In this document: in pieces, positions 1-13,130 of the stretch
How the letters are laid out: each line of letters starts with the position of its first letter
Numbering within the stretch: position 1 is the stretch's first letter
Source: Knufia peltigerae
Taxonomy: Eukaryota > Ascomycota > Eurotiomycetes > Chaetothyriales > Trichomeriaceae
Assembly: GCA_030247855.1 (NCBI GenBank)
Contig: JAPDRN010000044.1
Span: forward strand, 1 to 64,000
Direction of reading: 5' to 3'
DNA: 64,000 nucleotides
Made by a program: the position numbers and the translations under genes
The notes under the pieces: model-generated
Seen by the model: only the letters and a program-made list of their open reading frames with translations
The model's database searches: none
What the model was told of the DNA's origin: nothing

Positions 1-77
1 CCTAACCCTAACCCTAACCCTAACCCTAACCCTAACCCTAACCCTAACCCTAACCCTAACCCTAACCCTAACCCTAA
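1..77. repeat. telomere repeat array
   Basis: About 13 perfect head-to-tail copies of the hexamer CCCTAA (TTAGGG on the other strand) run from the first base and stop at position 77. The C-rich strand reads 5' to 3' into the chromosome, as expected for a left chromosome end. No degenerate repeats or subtelomeric spacer follow: the next base is already inside a decayed helicase gene. Confidence 0.98.
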
Positions 78-3000
78 GGACGACGGTGTACTTGATGTCT
101 GCGCGAAACGTGACGTTGCGAATGATGCGAGATTGGTCCAGCATCATCTTCTAGGAGAATTCGTCCATCATGCTGGGCGGAAGTGTGGCCAAGAGAAAGA
201 CCACCTGACATCGGAGTTCGCGGAGAAAGCGGAGTAGCGCCATCTTAGGTCGATATAACGAAGCGGTTAAGATGAGATAAGCTTCGTCAAACATGACTCG
301 GTCTAGAAGTTAATTAGCGTCTCGGATACTGATCTATTTTCGAAATGACTCTCAGATGGCTTGCTTAACAGAGACAAAGAGAATAGCCACTTCACTAAAT
401 CGTTTGGGGTAACCTCCGGGGCCCCAGACAGAATATAGAATGTTAGCATCTTGAAATCATCAGACCATGTCTTGCTTAAGTGCAACTAGCGGCATAATCA
501 CCACCGTCGTCAATGACTAGGGTAGAAACGTGAGGAGCATAAATGCCAGACTCTTATCACCACCGATCACCAGAATAATAATGACCTCGGGGAACTATGA
601 AGCAACCACTTCCATTATCTAACGCTAAATGTCAGACTAAAATCATGCGTCCAGATTGCGGTATAGCCACTAAAGTGCGATCTAAACCTCTTTAGAACCC
701 TAGATAAGATAGTGTTAAGCCTAACTACAGATCGCGACCTTCTTCATAAATGAAATGCCAGCAGTGACGAGATTCTGTATCGAGATGAGCTAAGCTCTCT
801 TACTAGTAGGAAGCGCACAAACTTCATCCTTAAATAATGTCCACTAAAGCTTACTAGTTTATAGATATACCTAGACCCTAGTGTCTATTAAGAGTCCGGC
901 GAAGTTAATAGTGTGATTACTATAGAGTTAGTTACTAGTGATACCGGCGTGCGTAGTCTAAGTATGAAATGACATTAAAAGCGAAATGCCGTTAGTATAT
1001 ATGTTTTCGTTCATATTATTATCCTTATCTCTAGCAATATTAATGTTACCTTCGAACTTAAGACCACTAAAGTACTTAATGGCGATAGCCACCGCGATTT
1101 AACGCCATTTCTAAATGGTGAGAGCCTGTCTAATGCTTCTCTCACTCTAGCGAGATAGTACGGCAGACATACAATCTTTAGGCCACGTCTTAACCCCCTA
1201 GTCAAACAGATAGTCACCTATAGCTTTGGGAATATTGCACTCCTCTAATAGTGACATACAGAATAACTAGATAAGAGTGAGATACTAAATAAGCAACTAA
1301 GTAAACTCGGGAAAGATAAACCGGATAGGGGAACAAGATATATACGTGTGTATCTAGGATTTATGGTACGTTAAGATAAATAAAAGAAATTTAAATAGTA
1401 GTTAAAGATTGCGAAGCGCTAAACCTAAGTTTCGCTAACAAATTCCTAAGAACTTAATCTGCTGTGCTAGCTAACTAGAGCCTTTATGTAACCCTACTAA
1501 GAGAGCCTCCTTAAATTCCTTATCTACTAGTTTATACTCTTTAGCGAACTCTAACCGAATTGGTCACATGACAGTCTTATCATACTCATGTTACTTAGTA
1601 TAAAAGACAGTATTCAAGCGGTCTCAATCTTACATAATGCGCTTTATCAGTCATGTCTTACAGCCTTTAAAGTGAACGGCATTCCAAACTTCCTTAATGA
1701 AACTATATCTAGGTTAGTTATTAGACTAGTTATCCTGTAATTTAGTGATGCGAAATGTGGGAACGTTAAATAAGCCAAAGTATAGCTTATCATAAAAGAT
1801 TTATTTGGTCTCCTATAACGCCGTGGTGATTTCTTTAACTAGATCTTAAATGCCATATCGCATATTACTATACATGAGATTTCGACCGCACTCATCCTAG
1901 ATAATTAATGCTTTAGGGATCGCGGTGCCTCTAACCTTTATTGTGTATAATTACTAATTACTTATAACACTAATAAGACTATAAGAATTATTAGTGATTC
2001 ATATCTTGCATAGCTACTTAAGTAGTTACTTAATATCTTAAAGCTCTTAATATTCTTTAATATTATAAGTATCCTAAAGTAAAACTAATTAGCAGTAGTA
2101 AATTAACTTACTTAGTAGTCTAGTGACTCACACCTTAGATTGAAATATAATAGTCTTTATCTCGTCTTAACCTTAAACGATAGTTATCTATATACAGATA
2201 AATAACATAATGGCACTATTATATATATATATAATTCAGTGCTAAATTAATATAACATAGAAATTAAAGATATAGTGATCTAATATAAGTTTAAGCTCGG
2301 CAATTCTCTCGGTCTTCTCTTCCTTCACTAAGTGATAATTCTTCTCTTCTAACTTTACATTATCCTCTGTATCTAAAGAAGAATGACACATTAATAACTC
2401 CTCGCTAACCTTTAACGTAAGAAGTAACGCTTCTAATTAATCCTTCGTGGCAACAAACTTTTGCACATTAAAATGACTCTTCTAAACGCGAATATAATAA
2501 CACAGTAATGCTTAAAAGACCGCTATATATTTCTGAAATGATAACTGATTTTGAAGAGCTTAAAATAGATCTTAACTGGTGGTGCCTAATTAAAATGTGT
2601 TTAGCACTTTAGTATTAATATGTAGTAGCTCCGGAACTAACTTATATGCCTTAGTTATTACTTACTCAATAGACATACAAATTTCCTAGAGATGCGGGTT
2701 ATCCTGTTAAGATTTAAGGGTTTTATGAGATATAGCCATTACCTTAGTGTCTACACTAGAGATATAATAATAAAATCAACTCTTACGCAACCACAAAAAG
2801 ATCTCAGAAACATGATTAGGTTTATTAATCTACTAGTAATATACTTTGTTACGCTAAATAGTATTCTTAACTTAAGACAGAATAGCTTGAGAGATATTAG
2901 GGCGGAGTGATTAACTAGGACGTCTAGAATTTAACCTGGGCACTAAAGTACTAAGTGAAGATTCGGGGTTTTTAGTACCTATAGCGCCCAAGTTAGCCTT

Positions 3001-3500
3001 TAAATTATTGATAGCGGGAGCTCATTACACTACCCAATAATTCTTAGCTTTAGCTTTCGCGAAGAAGTGCTATAAGATAACCTTTCAATATATAGAATGC
3101 TCTTTTTGTTAGCGTTAAGTGTTAACTCTATGTTCATAGCTACAGTGCCTCTACACCTTCTCTTAACTAGTAACTCAGTATTTACACAAATTAGTGACAG
3201 TACAGATAAACCCCTCAAAGAATTAAAGTCTATGAATGAGTGGGCTATTATCTAGTGGGTTAATAACCTTAATAGTAATATTCTGAGTAGCGACCCATTC
3301 CTTAATACTCTTTACTCACTCTCTAGTAATGCTATACTTTCTCTTTAAATGTTCTTTTAAGTTCTTTCTAGGTATATAACATGTCTAGTGCTTAGTGCAG
3401 AGAATAATGCCATAAGTTATAAGTGATTATAGCTATCAAACTAGTGGGGTTAGAGTGAATGGTTAAGTGTTTTAGTGGGGATCTAGGATATTATTATTCA
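78..3500 (-). pseudogene. telomere-linked RecQ helicase, type A, copy 1 (RIP-decayed, cut by telomere)
   Basis: Minus-strand translation, ignoring stops, shows SF2 RecQ helicase motifs in order. A Walker A-like GGDKS lies at about 547-575, followed by motif Ia (MPLVALKQDM). Motif II is FDEAY (from FDEAH) at about 279-298. Motif III is LLATLPPS at about 166-205. Upstream (about 1,400-1,900) is a decayed stretch resembling the long N-terminal region of fungal TLH proteins, including an AKEYKLVDKEFKEALLVGLH segment. Many in-frame TAA/TAG codons arise where CAA, CAG or TGG would be expected. The gene is cut at base 78, between motifs III and IV, exactly where the telomere starts. It cannot be functional. 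The N-terminal limit is uncertain. Confidence 0.85.
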
Positions 3501-3780
3501 CTACTAACCCACGTGACGAGCTAAAAGAGTTTAAAGTAAGCCTAGATAAATTATTGGGCATGTTAGATAAACTATAGAAAAAATATTGATGAAATTCATA
3601 GTGGTCATTATAATGTAGCACTAAACGTGTTTAATCACTTAATAGGAAAAGTGAAGTGTAGAAAGCTTAAATTTTATATGTGAATAGATCACTCTATGGA
3701 TAATTTACCTACTCTCTATGCTAAGACTTACTTTATATATGAACGAGTCACCTGTTCACGGTGTAATAGTGTTAGGCCTC
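78..3780. repeat. long repeat A, copy 1
   Basis: This aligns without visible gaps to 9,714-13,414 at a constant offset of 9,636 bases at both ends. The first bases after the telomere align to copy 2 through transitions only. Copy 1 retains more G and C than copy 2 in the places compared, so it is the less mutated one. It carries the type-A helicase on the minus strand and about 260 bases of further conserved sequence at its right end. Confidence 0.9.
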
Positions 3781-6700
3781 TAGCCCATTGGTACGGAAAC
3801 ACTTAATCATATTATTCACTAAAGCACGGAATGAAGCAATGAAAATATGAACTCATGTTAGGTCCATTAAAGTAAGTAACGTCGCTAGCAATGTCTTCTC
3901 TTCACCAGTCGGCAACATCATCACTAACGGTGTCTCGCGTTTTAGCACCGCGAACATTGCCTAACGTTGCTCCATCAATCGAAAGTTAGCATCGGGATCC
4001 TTAAGTATCTACCATAACGACGGCATCACGGCGATTTCTAACTCCTCATTCATGAAAAGACTGAAATTAGCTAATCCTAACCCTCAAGCGAAACTCTAAT
4101 CACTCGGCCTTGAAGCCGAACTATATAACCTATTCTCCTAATTTAAGCTTCCATACTGATTTAATATTATAACTTGACTGAATCTCTCTTCAGCCAGCGG
4201 ACTTAACTGACTTACCCTTTTAAGACCCTACTAGTTAATTTGACTGCTAGATTATAAGCGGCTTTGCTTATCCATCACAGCATTTAGTGGTGAACTATTA
4301 AATAAGTGTCTCCACGCTAGTTATTCAGTACAGCCTTAACTTCGACTTTAACTTCGCGTTTCAGTATCGTCATCATTATATAGCCTCATAGCTAGTCGCT
4401 TTCCGGATTCACTTCGCAGTCTCTCATTTTTAGACGGGCTAGAAAAACTTAAAAATTGATGCCATGCTTCACTGAGCGGTTGAAATGCTCGTAATGAGCG
4501 GATAGATAAGTGATTAATAATATCAACGGGAACCGCGTACTTTAAATCACCCTGAATCTCACCACGTCCTGCTCCGAGATATTAGATGTTTTCTTCTTCT
4601 ACCTCAGGCTTCTTCACTTCACCCACTTTATCTTTTGCCTCATGACTAAAATGCGGATCCACATGCTTATTCGCCCAGCCAAACATCTAATGTCGCATAT
4701 CCAGTGAACCAAACACTCAGGAAAGATATCGGGCGGTTTCGCGTTAAATGATCTTTATCATGCGCAGTGTCTCTCACAGTTCATTCTTATTATACCATAT
4801 ATACTTACAACTTTTAACACCTAACACCTCCTCACATAAGTATGAACACCATTGTTAAGTATATACTATGTACATAACCGTCAATTAATCGATTGGTAAT
4901 GATAACTAACGCGGAATCAGCTTCGGTCGATCCGTGATGGCTTGCTATTTTGAGTATTGTGTTATCAACACCACTTTACCATCAATGATAAAGATCCCTT
5001 AGTCTTAAGTGGTACTATTCTTAGCTCAAATAATGAGAAACTCTTTAACATAGGCTAGTATGCCCTTAGTGAGATAACAAGCCATCACTAAGAGCTCTTA
5101 AACTTATTTATCTAACTTAAGATATCGCCGCATGGCTCGTTTCCGCTAACCCTTCTTATCTATCAGTTAATCTGAACCCTCTAACTGAGCAGCCTAATCT
5201 ATTATCCATTAAATACATGTCTCAGTATCTAAGCCATTCTCCCTATAACTCATAAATGACCATCCTCGCTTAGTGAATGTAATGTCATCTTCAATCTAGT
5301 CTAGCGGCACTATCTAGCGATCCCTCTTATTCTTTACCCACATCAAATCTTCTCACAGCAACTTTGTCGCTTGAGCGATAACATCGTGAATCATGCGACA
5401 GAAGTGTGCTAGTTTAATCGGAAAGTCATGGTAGTATATAGTCTATTAATCTTATGACCACGAGATTATTCTCGCATTACCCTCATTCATCGCAATATAC
5501 TTTCTATACGCTAGTAGCGAGATCATTATACTTATTAGGGTATGAGTTCCATCCACTAAGTATTGCACACATTACTTTAAGAAATCCTCTCACCACGCGA
5601 GATCTTCATTTTACTCTTCTCGCTGGGCGGACAGCAGTATAATCTCAGCAAATAATATGTGTACATAGTATACCATCCCGGCGAGCATATATAAGTATAC
5701 TACCGCTCGCCGTAATTTTCTGTTCTCACTATTAATGCCTAATACCGCATAAAAATGAATTAATGAACATTCAAACTTACTCTAAGTAAACTTACACATA
5801 ATCAATGTCTTGCATAATGCTAGCATTAGTTTAATATAAGCATTAATATCCACTTTATCTTTATTAGTTAGCAGCTAATTATTTAGCTCTTATAGTAACT
5901 CTAGTTAACGTGGTGTTAAGACAAGTAACTATTAAGTATCTTTTAGTGTATCAGTCGGTCCTACGTCCTAAGTAGCTATTCTCTCACACTCGCTCTCTTT
6001 CTCATTTTCTGAATGGTCTAGAGTGTTTAAATTACGCCCTTCACCACCATTAAACTCCTTATCTATACTCTTATCATTAACTCCTCTCTCCTCTTCAAAC
6101 TCTTACTTTAATTATTATACCTGTAATAAATAGTAAATGAAATATTGCCAGTAGTTATAATAGCGATCTTAACTGTTTGGCTCTTAGAGTCGTGCTAACA
6201 GTCGAATGTCAGGATCGCTCACTTTTAGACTGCGTAATCACCGCCGCTCTTCTTAATGCAGACTACTTAATTCACTAACCGCGCGACTTAACATTATATT
6301 TATCACCTTGACCGCATTTCGCTGTAGCTATTCATCCTTATCTGGGAGTCAAGTGTGATGTACGAGAAAGTGGAGATTACACTTACTAAAGTGCTCCGGC
6401 CACTAATTTAGATTCCACTAGCTGATTTGATCGTGAGTGGCCTGTTTATTTTCGAGTTACTAAAGTTAGGTCTTAATCTTTTCCTACTATACCTTTCACT
6501 TCTGTATAAACTACTGAGAAATGCTCTGTTGCTAAGTAATGAGTTATGACCTTAAATGACTCGCTTGCGGTGCCAAGTTATATAAAGTGAAGCTTCTTAA
6601 CGGCAGTGAATTCCTGACAGCATCACAAGATATATTATTATTATCCTAAATAATAAAGAATTAAAGTAATTAATGATCTCGGAATAGAGTTTAGGCCTTT

Positions 6701-7138
6701 ACCTACTATTAGAGTATTCACTATATCATACTTACTTACTAACTATAAACCTTATATGTATGCTTTCGAATCTTATCATAATGACTCATAATAACATAAT
6801 AACTATTGGAGCTGCACTAATAGTAAGTCTAAGCTTTCCCTAAGCACTTAATTAAAGTAATAGTAGTTATTAGATATATAACCTAAGCTAATGCGAGTAT
6901 TTCGTAGCGGTGATAAGCTATAAGAATCTTTCTACACTAATTAATAGCGATATAATGAACTCTTTATAGATGTCGGCCACGATCCTAAACTATAAAGTGG
7001 TAAGCGCCATAAACTAGCTACTTAAACTGTTCCATATACATAAACAGAAGAATTACGTCCCTATCGCCTTCCACTATAGCACTAAAATTACCTGTGAAAG
7101 AGCTAACTAGAGCCTCAAAACTAAGCTTAATCCCGGCG
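3779..7138 (-). pseudogene. telomere-linked RecQ helicase, type B, truncated (RIP-decayed)
   Basis: Minus-strand translation through stops gives a typical TLH N-terminal and linker region. About 5,100-5,350 reads IHDVIAQATKLL, EDLMWVK, IEDDITFTKRGWSFMSYREN. About 4,900-5,000 reads GIFIIDGKVVLITQY. About 4,440-4,640 reads DKVGEVKKPEVEEENI, GAGRGEIQGD and VPVDIINHLS. Helicase motif I follows as LPTGEEKT (normally GGGKT) near 3,880, with motif Ia (FRALVNNMI) near 3,820. The reading then stops at about 3,779, where repeat A begins, so motifs II-VI are missing. It differs from type A in sequence but shares domain order. Many Q or W codons are now stops. Confidence 0.8.
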
Positions 7139-7453
7139 GTCAAATTTAAATTTCGGTGCTTAACGCGTCTGAGCTTCTATACCCTAAACCCTAATACTTA
7201 AGTTTTAAGTCGTTATACCTTAATAATTACGCTATTTACAGACATTTCACTGACTATAATTAACTCGCTTTACTCTAGCGACCATTTATAAGCTTTTAGT
7301 GACAAATTTAACGCACAGTTAAGTCCAGAACTAAAGCCTAGATTTTGTGGCACGAAAAAGTCTGGATTTTATGGTATCTTAAACTCTTAGCGTGTTTTAA
7401 TTGGTCCGCTAGTTTAGAATACTAGGTAATTCATTAGTCATTTAGATAGGCCC

Positions 7454-7496
7454 GAGTCTAGCTTGAGTCTAGCTTAAGTCTAGCCTAAGTCTAGCT
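7454..7496. repeat. 11-bp tandem repeat, about four copies
   Basis: The unit is GAGTCTAGCTT. The first two copies are identical, the third and fourth carry G-to-A or T-to-C transitions (AAGTCTAGCCT and AAGTCTAGCT). It lies inside the RIP-decayed block and does not overlap a recognisable coding region. Confidence 0.75.
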
Positions 7497-8477
7497 ATCA
7501 TAATACTCTCACCCTACTTACCACTTTATTCTTAATAGTTCTCCCTAATTAATTACTCTTATCACTTATAACTAAATTATTACCGTCATAAAATCATTAT
7601 CATTACTTCCCTACTACCATTGTTAATCCTTTATAGTGATGATGACCCTAGTATAATGTCACTATAGTCACTATATTATTATGACCGGCCTTTACCCATG
7701 CGTAAGTATATCGCGTGATATTATAATAGTTAAGAACTCAGACCTCTCCTACATTAACCATAAATCTAACTTAACTCTTTCACTTCTATTATTCACTGAA
7801 TATAACCCTAAAGTCTAAATATCTTAATAATAGTATTATTTAATTCTCTATCTTTGATAATATATAATGAAACACGGCATTAAATTATTATTCCTTCTCT
7901 CTCGTCATGAAAATCTCTCGGAGAAACCTAGTAATTCTAGTGGCTCATGAATTTAAACTTTCGTATCACAGCATTTATAACATCATTTAAATAAAATATC
8001 CCTCATTAAATAACTATTTCCCTTCACACCTCTAAGCACAATAAAGACTCTCTCTACATAATAAACTTTAACCTTAAACCCTACCCTCTCGTCTCTTACC
8101 TCTTATCTCTTACCTCTTATCTCTCACTTCTTCTTTCATTACTTAGTCACTATATTTATTGCGTAATCTTCTCATTAACTCAATAAATAACCTAAACACC
8201 TATTATGCTTTATGTTAAATAGTTACTTAATAAGATCTTCACAGATCAGAGTATTATATTTACCTTAATTATATATCTATAAGAGATAACCGCAGTTCGT
8301 TAATATAATAAAATAATGTTTATAAAATAGCGAGATAGAGATAGAGAGAACAAGATAAGATAATTAACTATAAAGTAAGCTAAGCTAGAAACCCTCCTTA
8401 AATCATATTTCTTTATTCCAGAACACGCGCGAAGATGCGGACCACCTAAATCGTATAGTCACTAAATAAGTACACTT

Positions 8478-8541
8478 CCTCACCCAGCTAAGCTATCCAT
8501 TCTGTGTCACTCTCGAACTTACGCTGCTCACCGCTGAGCTA
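8478..8541 (-). other. tRNA-like / Pol III box A-B-like motifs
   Basis: On the minus strand, 8,541 to 8,526 reads TAGCTCAGCGGTGAGC, a good match to a tRNA D-arm (box A). Positions 8,520-8,508 contain GTTCGAG, like part of box B. A second D-arm-like string, TAGCTTAGCTGGGTGAGG, lies at 8,495-8,478. Spacing is too short for a normal tRNA, and no full cloverleaf could be drawn by eye. It could be a decayed tRNA-derived short element or chance. Confidence 0.25.
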
Positions 8542-8949
8542 CTGCAATAACTAACCCTAGCAGTTAGGTATGGAGTAAACCGCGAACGCGCTAGGAAGCA
8601 CCATGTCACAGTACTCACACCTAGTAGGTCCAAGTTTCTGGTCCTAATTACCATAAATAATCAGAGGTTAACTATATCCCCAGTATACTGTATAGTCTCT
8701 TATTTACTCATAATACTTAAGATTCTAAATATAATACTTTTTCGCGTCGAAGAATTAGTACTTAATAAATAAGCGACATTTCTTAAGTGAATATTTATAG
8801 TTATCTTCGCTAGGTTATAATAGTTTATAAAAGATATACTTTCCCTAGAGTTATCAGAGCTACTTAATATACTATTAAAGTTAGAATGCACTATTCCGTT
8901 AAGCTTTGTGAAGTCACTCGGCACCACTATTAAAGTGGTCCTCAGCCGA

Positions 8950-11900
8950 TTTATTTTCTTTCTCTACCCTTAATTTCTCACTCTTATCTGCGTGGGGAAC
9001 AGAAAGTGAAGCCTCAGATAGATGTTGGACAGGGTCTAAGTCCCACCATGGACCCGAATAAGACTCTTAGGATGGATTAAAAAGCTCGTTAGCCCCTTAT
9101 GTCGGATCTTAACTGGCCCTCTCACAGAAAGAGCATCAATAATGGATATCCCGGCAGTACTACATCTTATCGGGTCCGTCCAAAAAGCGACTTAAGATGG
9201 CATTAGAGTAGCGCTAATAGATATATCGTTACATCACCATTTAACTAATGGGGGTGATATATCGATTTCGTTCCCACTCCACATCAGAAATAAATTAGGT
9301 ATATTACGGGAGAAGAATAGTGCTAACTCCGCCTTAACCATCTCGACTAATCCGACTGACTTCTTACGCGAAATTGATGGCGTCGCTAGGTAAGTTATAG
9401 TGAAAGATGTGTCAAATAAAAGCATAGTTCACTCCTATCCCAAATGCACTGGTCGCCATGATCACGAAATGCACACCGTCGCGCTAATAACGTAAGACCT
9501 ATTCTTTCTTAGTGGGGGTGCCGGAGCGCGCGTGATAGTACTCACAGCCTAATTTCTCGGCCAGAGTCTAGACTGTTTTCATGTTCTTAATGTAGATAAT
9601 ATAGCGAGCCCAGGGTTTATTATCTTAGTACCAGCGCAAAATCTCGCGCACTAATCACATCACCCACACATTAAATGTCTTATCATCTTGTTAGTGGCAA
9701 ATAGGGTTATGCCGAATAATAATATACTTAATGTTTATACGAAACGTGACATTACAAACAATATAAGATTAGTCTAGCATTATCTTCTAGAAGAATTTAT
9801 TCATTATATTAGGTAAAAGTGTGACTAAGAGAAAGATTACCTAACATTAAAGTTTGCAGAGAAAGCAGAGTAGCGCTATCTTAGGTTAATATAATGAAGT
9901 AATTAAGATAAGATAAGCTTCATTAAATATGACTCAGTCTAGAAATTAATTAATGTCTTAAATACTAATCCATTTTTAAAATGACTCTCAAATGGCTTAC
10001 TTAACGGAGACAAAGAGAATAGTTACTTCACTAAATTATTTAGGGTGACCTCTAGGGCCCTAAACAAAATATGAAATATTAGTATCTTAAAATTATTAGA
10101 TTATATCTTACTTAAGTGCGACTAGCGGTATAATCACTACTGTTATTAATAACTAGGGTAAAAACGTGAGAAATATAAATACTAAACTCTTATTATCACT
10201 AGTCGCTAAAATAATAATAACCTTAGAGAATTATAAAGTAACTACTTTCATTATCTAACACTAAATGTCGGACTAAAATTGTGCGTTCAGATTGCGATAT
10301 AGCCGCTAAAGTGTGATCTAGATCTCTTTAGAACCCTAGATAAGACAGTATTAAGCCTAACTATAGATCGTAACCTTCTTTATAAATAAAACGCTAGCGG
10401 TGGTGGGATCCCGCATCAAGACAGGCTAAGCTCTCTTACCGATAGGAAGCGCACAAACTTTATCCTTAAATAATGTCTATCAAAGCTTACTAGTCTATAG
10501 ATATGCCTAGACCCTAGTATCTATTAAGAGTTCGGCGAAGTTAATGGTACGACCACTATAGAGTTAGTTACTAGTAATATCGGCGTGCGCAGTCTAAGCG
10601 TGAAATAACATTAAGAGCGAAATGCTATTAGTACGCATGTTTTCGTCCACATCATTATCCTTATCTCTAGTAATATTAATGTTACCTTCGAACTTAAGAC
10701 CACTAAAGTACTTAATAGCGATAGCCACCGCAATTTAACGCCATTTCTAAACGGTGAGAGCCTGTCTAATACTTCTCTTACTCTAGTGAGATAGCACAGT
10801 AAATATATAATCTTTAGGTTATATCTTAATTCCCTAGTTAAATAGATAGTTACCCATAGCTTTAGGAATATTACACTTCTCTAATAGTGACATACAAAAT
10901 AGCTAAATAAGAGTGAGATACTAAATAAGTAACTAAGTAAACTTGGGAAAGATAAACTAGATAGGGAAACGAGATATGTGCGTGCGTGTCTAGGATTTAT
11001 GGTACGTTAAGATAAATAAAAGAAATTCAAATAGCAGTTAAAGATTGTGAAGCGCTAGACCTAAGTTTCGCTAATAAATTCCTAAGAACTTAATTCGCTG
11101 TGCTGACTAACTAGAGCCTTTATGTAACTCTACTAAAAGAGCCTCCTTAAATTTCTTATTCGCTAGTTCATACTCTTTAGTGAACTCTAATTAGATTAGC
11201 TATATAGTAGTCTTATTATGCTTATATTGCTTAATATGAAAGATAGTGTCTAAGCAGTCTTAATTTTACGTGATACGCTTTATTAGCCATGTCTTATAGC
11301 CTTTAAAGTGAACAGTATTCTAGACTTCCTTAATGAAACTATATCCAGGTTAGTTATTAGACTAGTTATCCTGTAATTTGGTGATACGAAATGTGAGAAC
11401 ATTAGATAAGCTAAAGTATAGCTCATTATAAAAGATTTATTTAGCCTCTTATAACGCCGTGGTGATTTCTTTAACTAGATCTTAAATGCTATATCGCATA
11501 TTACTATATATAAGATTTTGACTGCGCTTATCCTAGATAATTAATGCTTTAGGGATTATAGCGCCTCTAACCTTTATTATGTATAATCGCTAGTTACCTA
11601 TAACACTAATAGAATCACAAGAATTATTGGTAATCCACATCTTATATAGCTACTTAAGTGACTGCTTAATATCTTAGAGCTCTTAATATTCTTTAATATT
11701 ATAAGCATTCTAAAGTAAAACTAATTAGTAGCAGTAAATTAATTTACTTAGTAATCTAGTGACTCACACCTTAAACTAAAATATAATAGTCTTTATCTTG
11801 TCTTAACCTTAAACAATAGTTATCTATATATAGATAAATAATATAATGGCACTATTATATATATATATAATCTAGTGCTGAATTAATATAACACAGAAAT

Positions 11901-13130
11901 TAAAGATATAGTGATTTAGTATAGATTCAAGCTTAGCGATTCTCTCAGTCTTCTCTTCCTCCGCTAAGTAATAATTCTTCTCTTCTAACTCTATATTATT
12001 CTCTATATCTAAAGAAGAATGACACATTAATAACTTCTCGCTAACCTTTAACATAAGAAGTAACGCTTCTAATTAATTCTCTATAGTAACAAACTTTTAC
12101 ACGTTAAAATGACCCTCCTAAACGCGAATATAATAACATAGTAATGCTTAAAAGACCGCTATATATTTCTAAAATAATAACTAATTTTGAAGAGCTTAAA
12201 ACGGATCCTAACTGGTGGTGCCTAATTAAAATATATTTAGCACTTTAGCGTTAATGTGTAGTAGCTTCGAAACTAACTTATATGCCTTAGTTATTACCTG
12301 CTTAACAGATATATAAATTTCCTAAAGACGTAAGTTATCCTATTAAGATTTAGGGGTTTTATAAGATATAGTCACTACCTTAGTGTCTACGCCAAAGATA
12401 TAATGATAAAATTAACTCTTACGTAATTATAGGGAGATCTTAGAAACATGATTAGGTTTACCAATCTACTAGTAATATACTTCGTTACGCTAAATAGTAT
12501 TCTCAACTCAAGACAGAATAGCTTAAGAGACATTAGGGCGAAGTGGTTAACTAGAACGCCTAGAATTCAACCTAGGCGCTAAAGTACTAAGTGAAGATTC
12601 GGGGTTTTTAGTACCTATAGCGCCTAAGTTAGCCTTTAAATTATTAATGGCAGGAGCTCATTACACTACTTAATAATTCTTGGCTTTAGCTTTCGCGAAG
12701 AAGTGCTATAAAATAACCTTCTAATATATAGAACACTCTTTTTGTTGGTGTTAAGTGTTAACTCTATATTCATAGCTATAGTGCCTCTATACCTTCTCTT
12801 AACTAGTAACTCAGTATTTACACGAATTAGTGGCAATATAGATAAACCCCTTAAAGAATTAAAGTCCGTGAATAAGTGAGCTATTATCTAGTGAGTTAGT
12901 AACCTTAATAGTAACATTCTGAGTAGCGACCCATTCCTTAATGCTCTTTACTCACTCTTTAGTAATGCTATGCTTTCTCTTTAAATGTTCTTTCAAGTTC
13001 TTTCTAGGTATATAACATGTCTAGTGCTCGGTACAGAGAATAACACCATAAGTTATGAGTAATTATAGCCATCAAACTGGCGAGGTTAGGATGAATGATT
13101 AAGTGTTTTAGTAGGGATCTGGGATATTAT
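8950..13130 (-). pseudogene. telomere-linked RecQ helicase, type A, copy 2 (RIP-decayed)
   Basis: This copy covers the C-terminal half that copy 1 lost. Minus-strand translation shows motif IV-like WARYIIYIKNMKTV near 9,600. It is followed by LAEKLGCEYYHARSGTPTKKE, then motif V as VIMATSAFGIGVNYA near 9,430-9,480. The motif VI region is near 9,360-9,400, with the Gln changed to a stop ahead of EVSRISRDG. The RecQ zinc signature (SRFLDG, then YC, CSFCERAS) is at about 9,120-9,225. Motif II lies near 9,915 as FNEAY, a D-to-N change consistent with RIP. Towards 12,950-13,100 there is a Cys/His-containing stretch like the N-terminal zinc-finger region of TLH/OrsD-type proteins, less certain. Stops and D-to-N, G-to-S type changes make it inactive. 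Both ends are approximate. Confidence 0.85.

Larger units (their letters stand above)
7139..8949. other. AT-rich stretch without recognisable gene
   Basis: The composition is RIP-like with no long open frame. It holds a four-copy 11-bp tandem repeat (7,454-7,496), a short telomere-like string (two CCTAA units near 7,180-7,193), pyrimidine-rich CTCTTA/ATCTCTTA runs near 8,090-8,130, and polymerase-III-box-like motifs near 8,478-8,541. It may contain upstream sequence of the type-B helicase and downstream sequence of type-A copy 2, but I could not recognise a protein in it. Confidence 0.5.

Noticed and set aside
303..485. 60-codon minus-strand frame near the telomere
   Set aside because: It is an out-of-frame shadow of the helicase relic; the family motifs are in a neighbouring frame interrupted by RIP stops.
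2692..2910. 72-codon plus-strand frame
   Set aside because: It lies opposite the decayed helicase, is not open in the second copy and has no recognisable domain.
7180..7193. Interstitial telomere repeat
   Set aside because: Only two imperfect units (ACCCTAAACCCTAA), which can occur by chance in AT-rich DNA.
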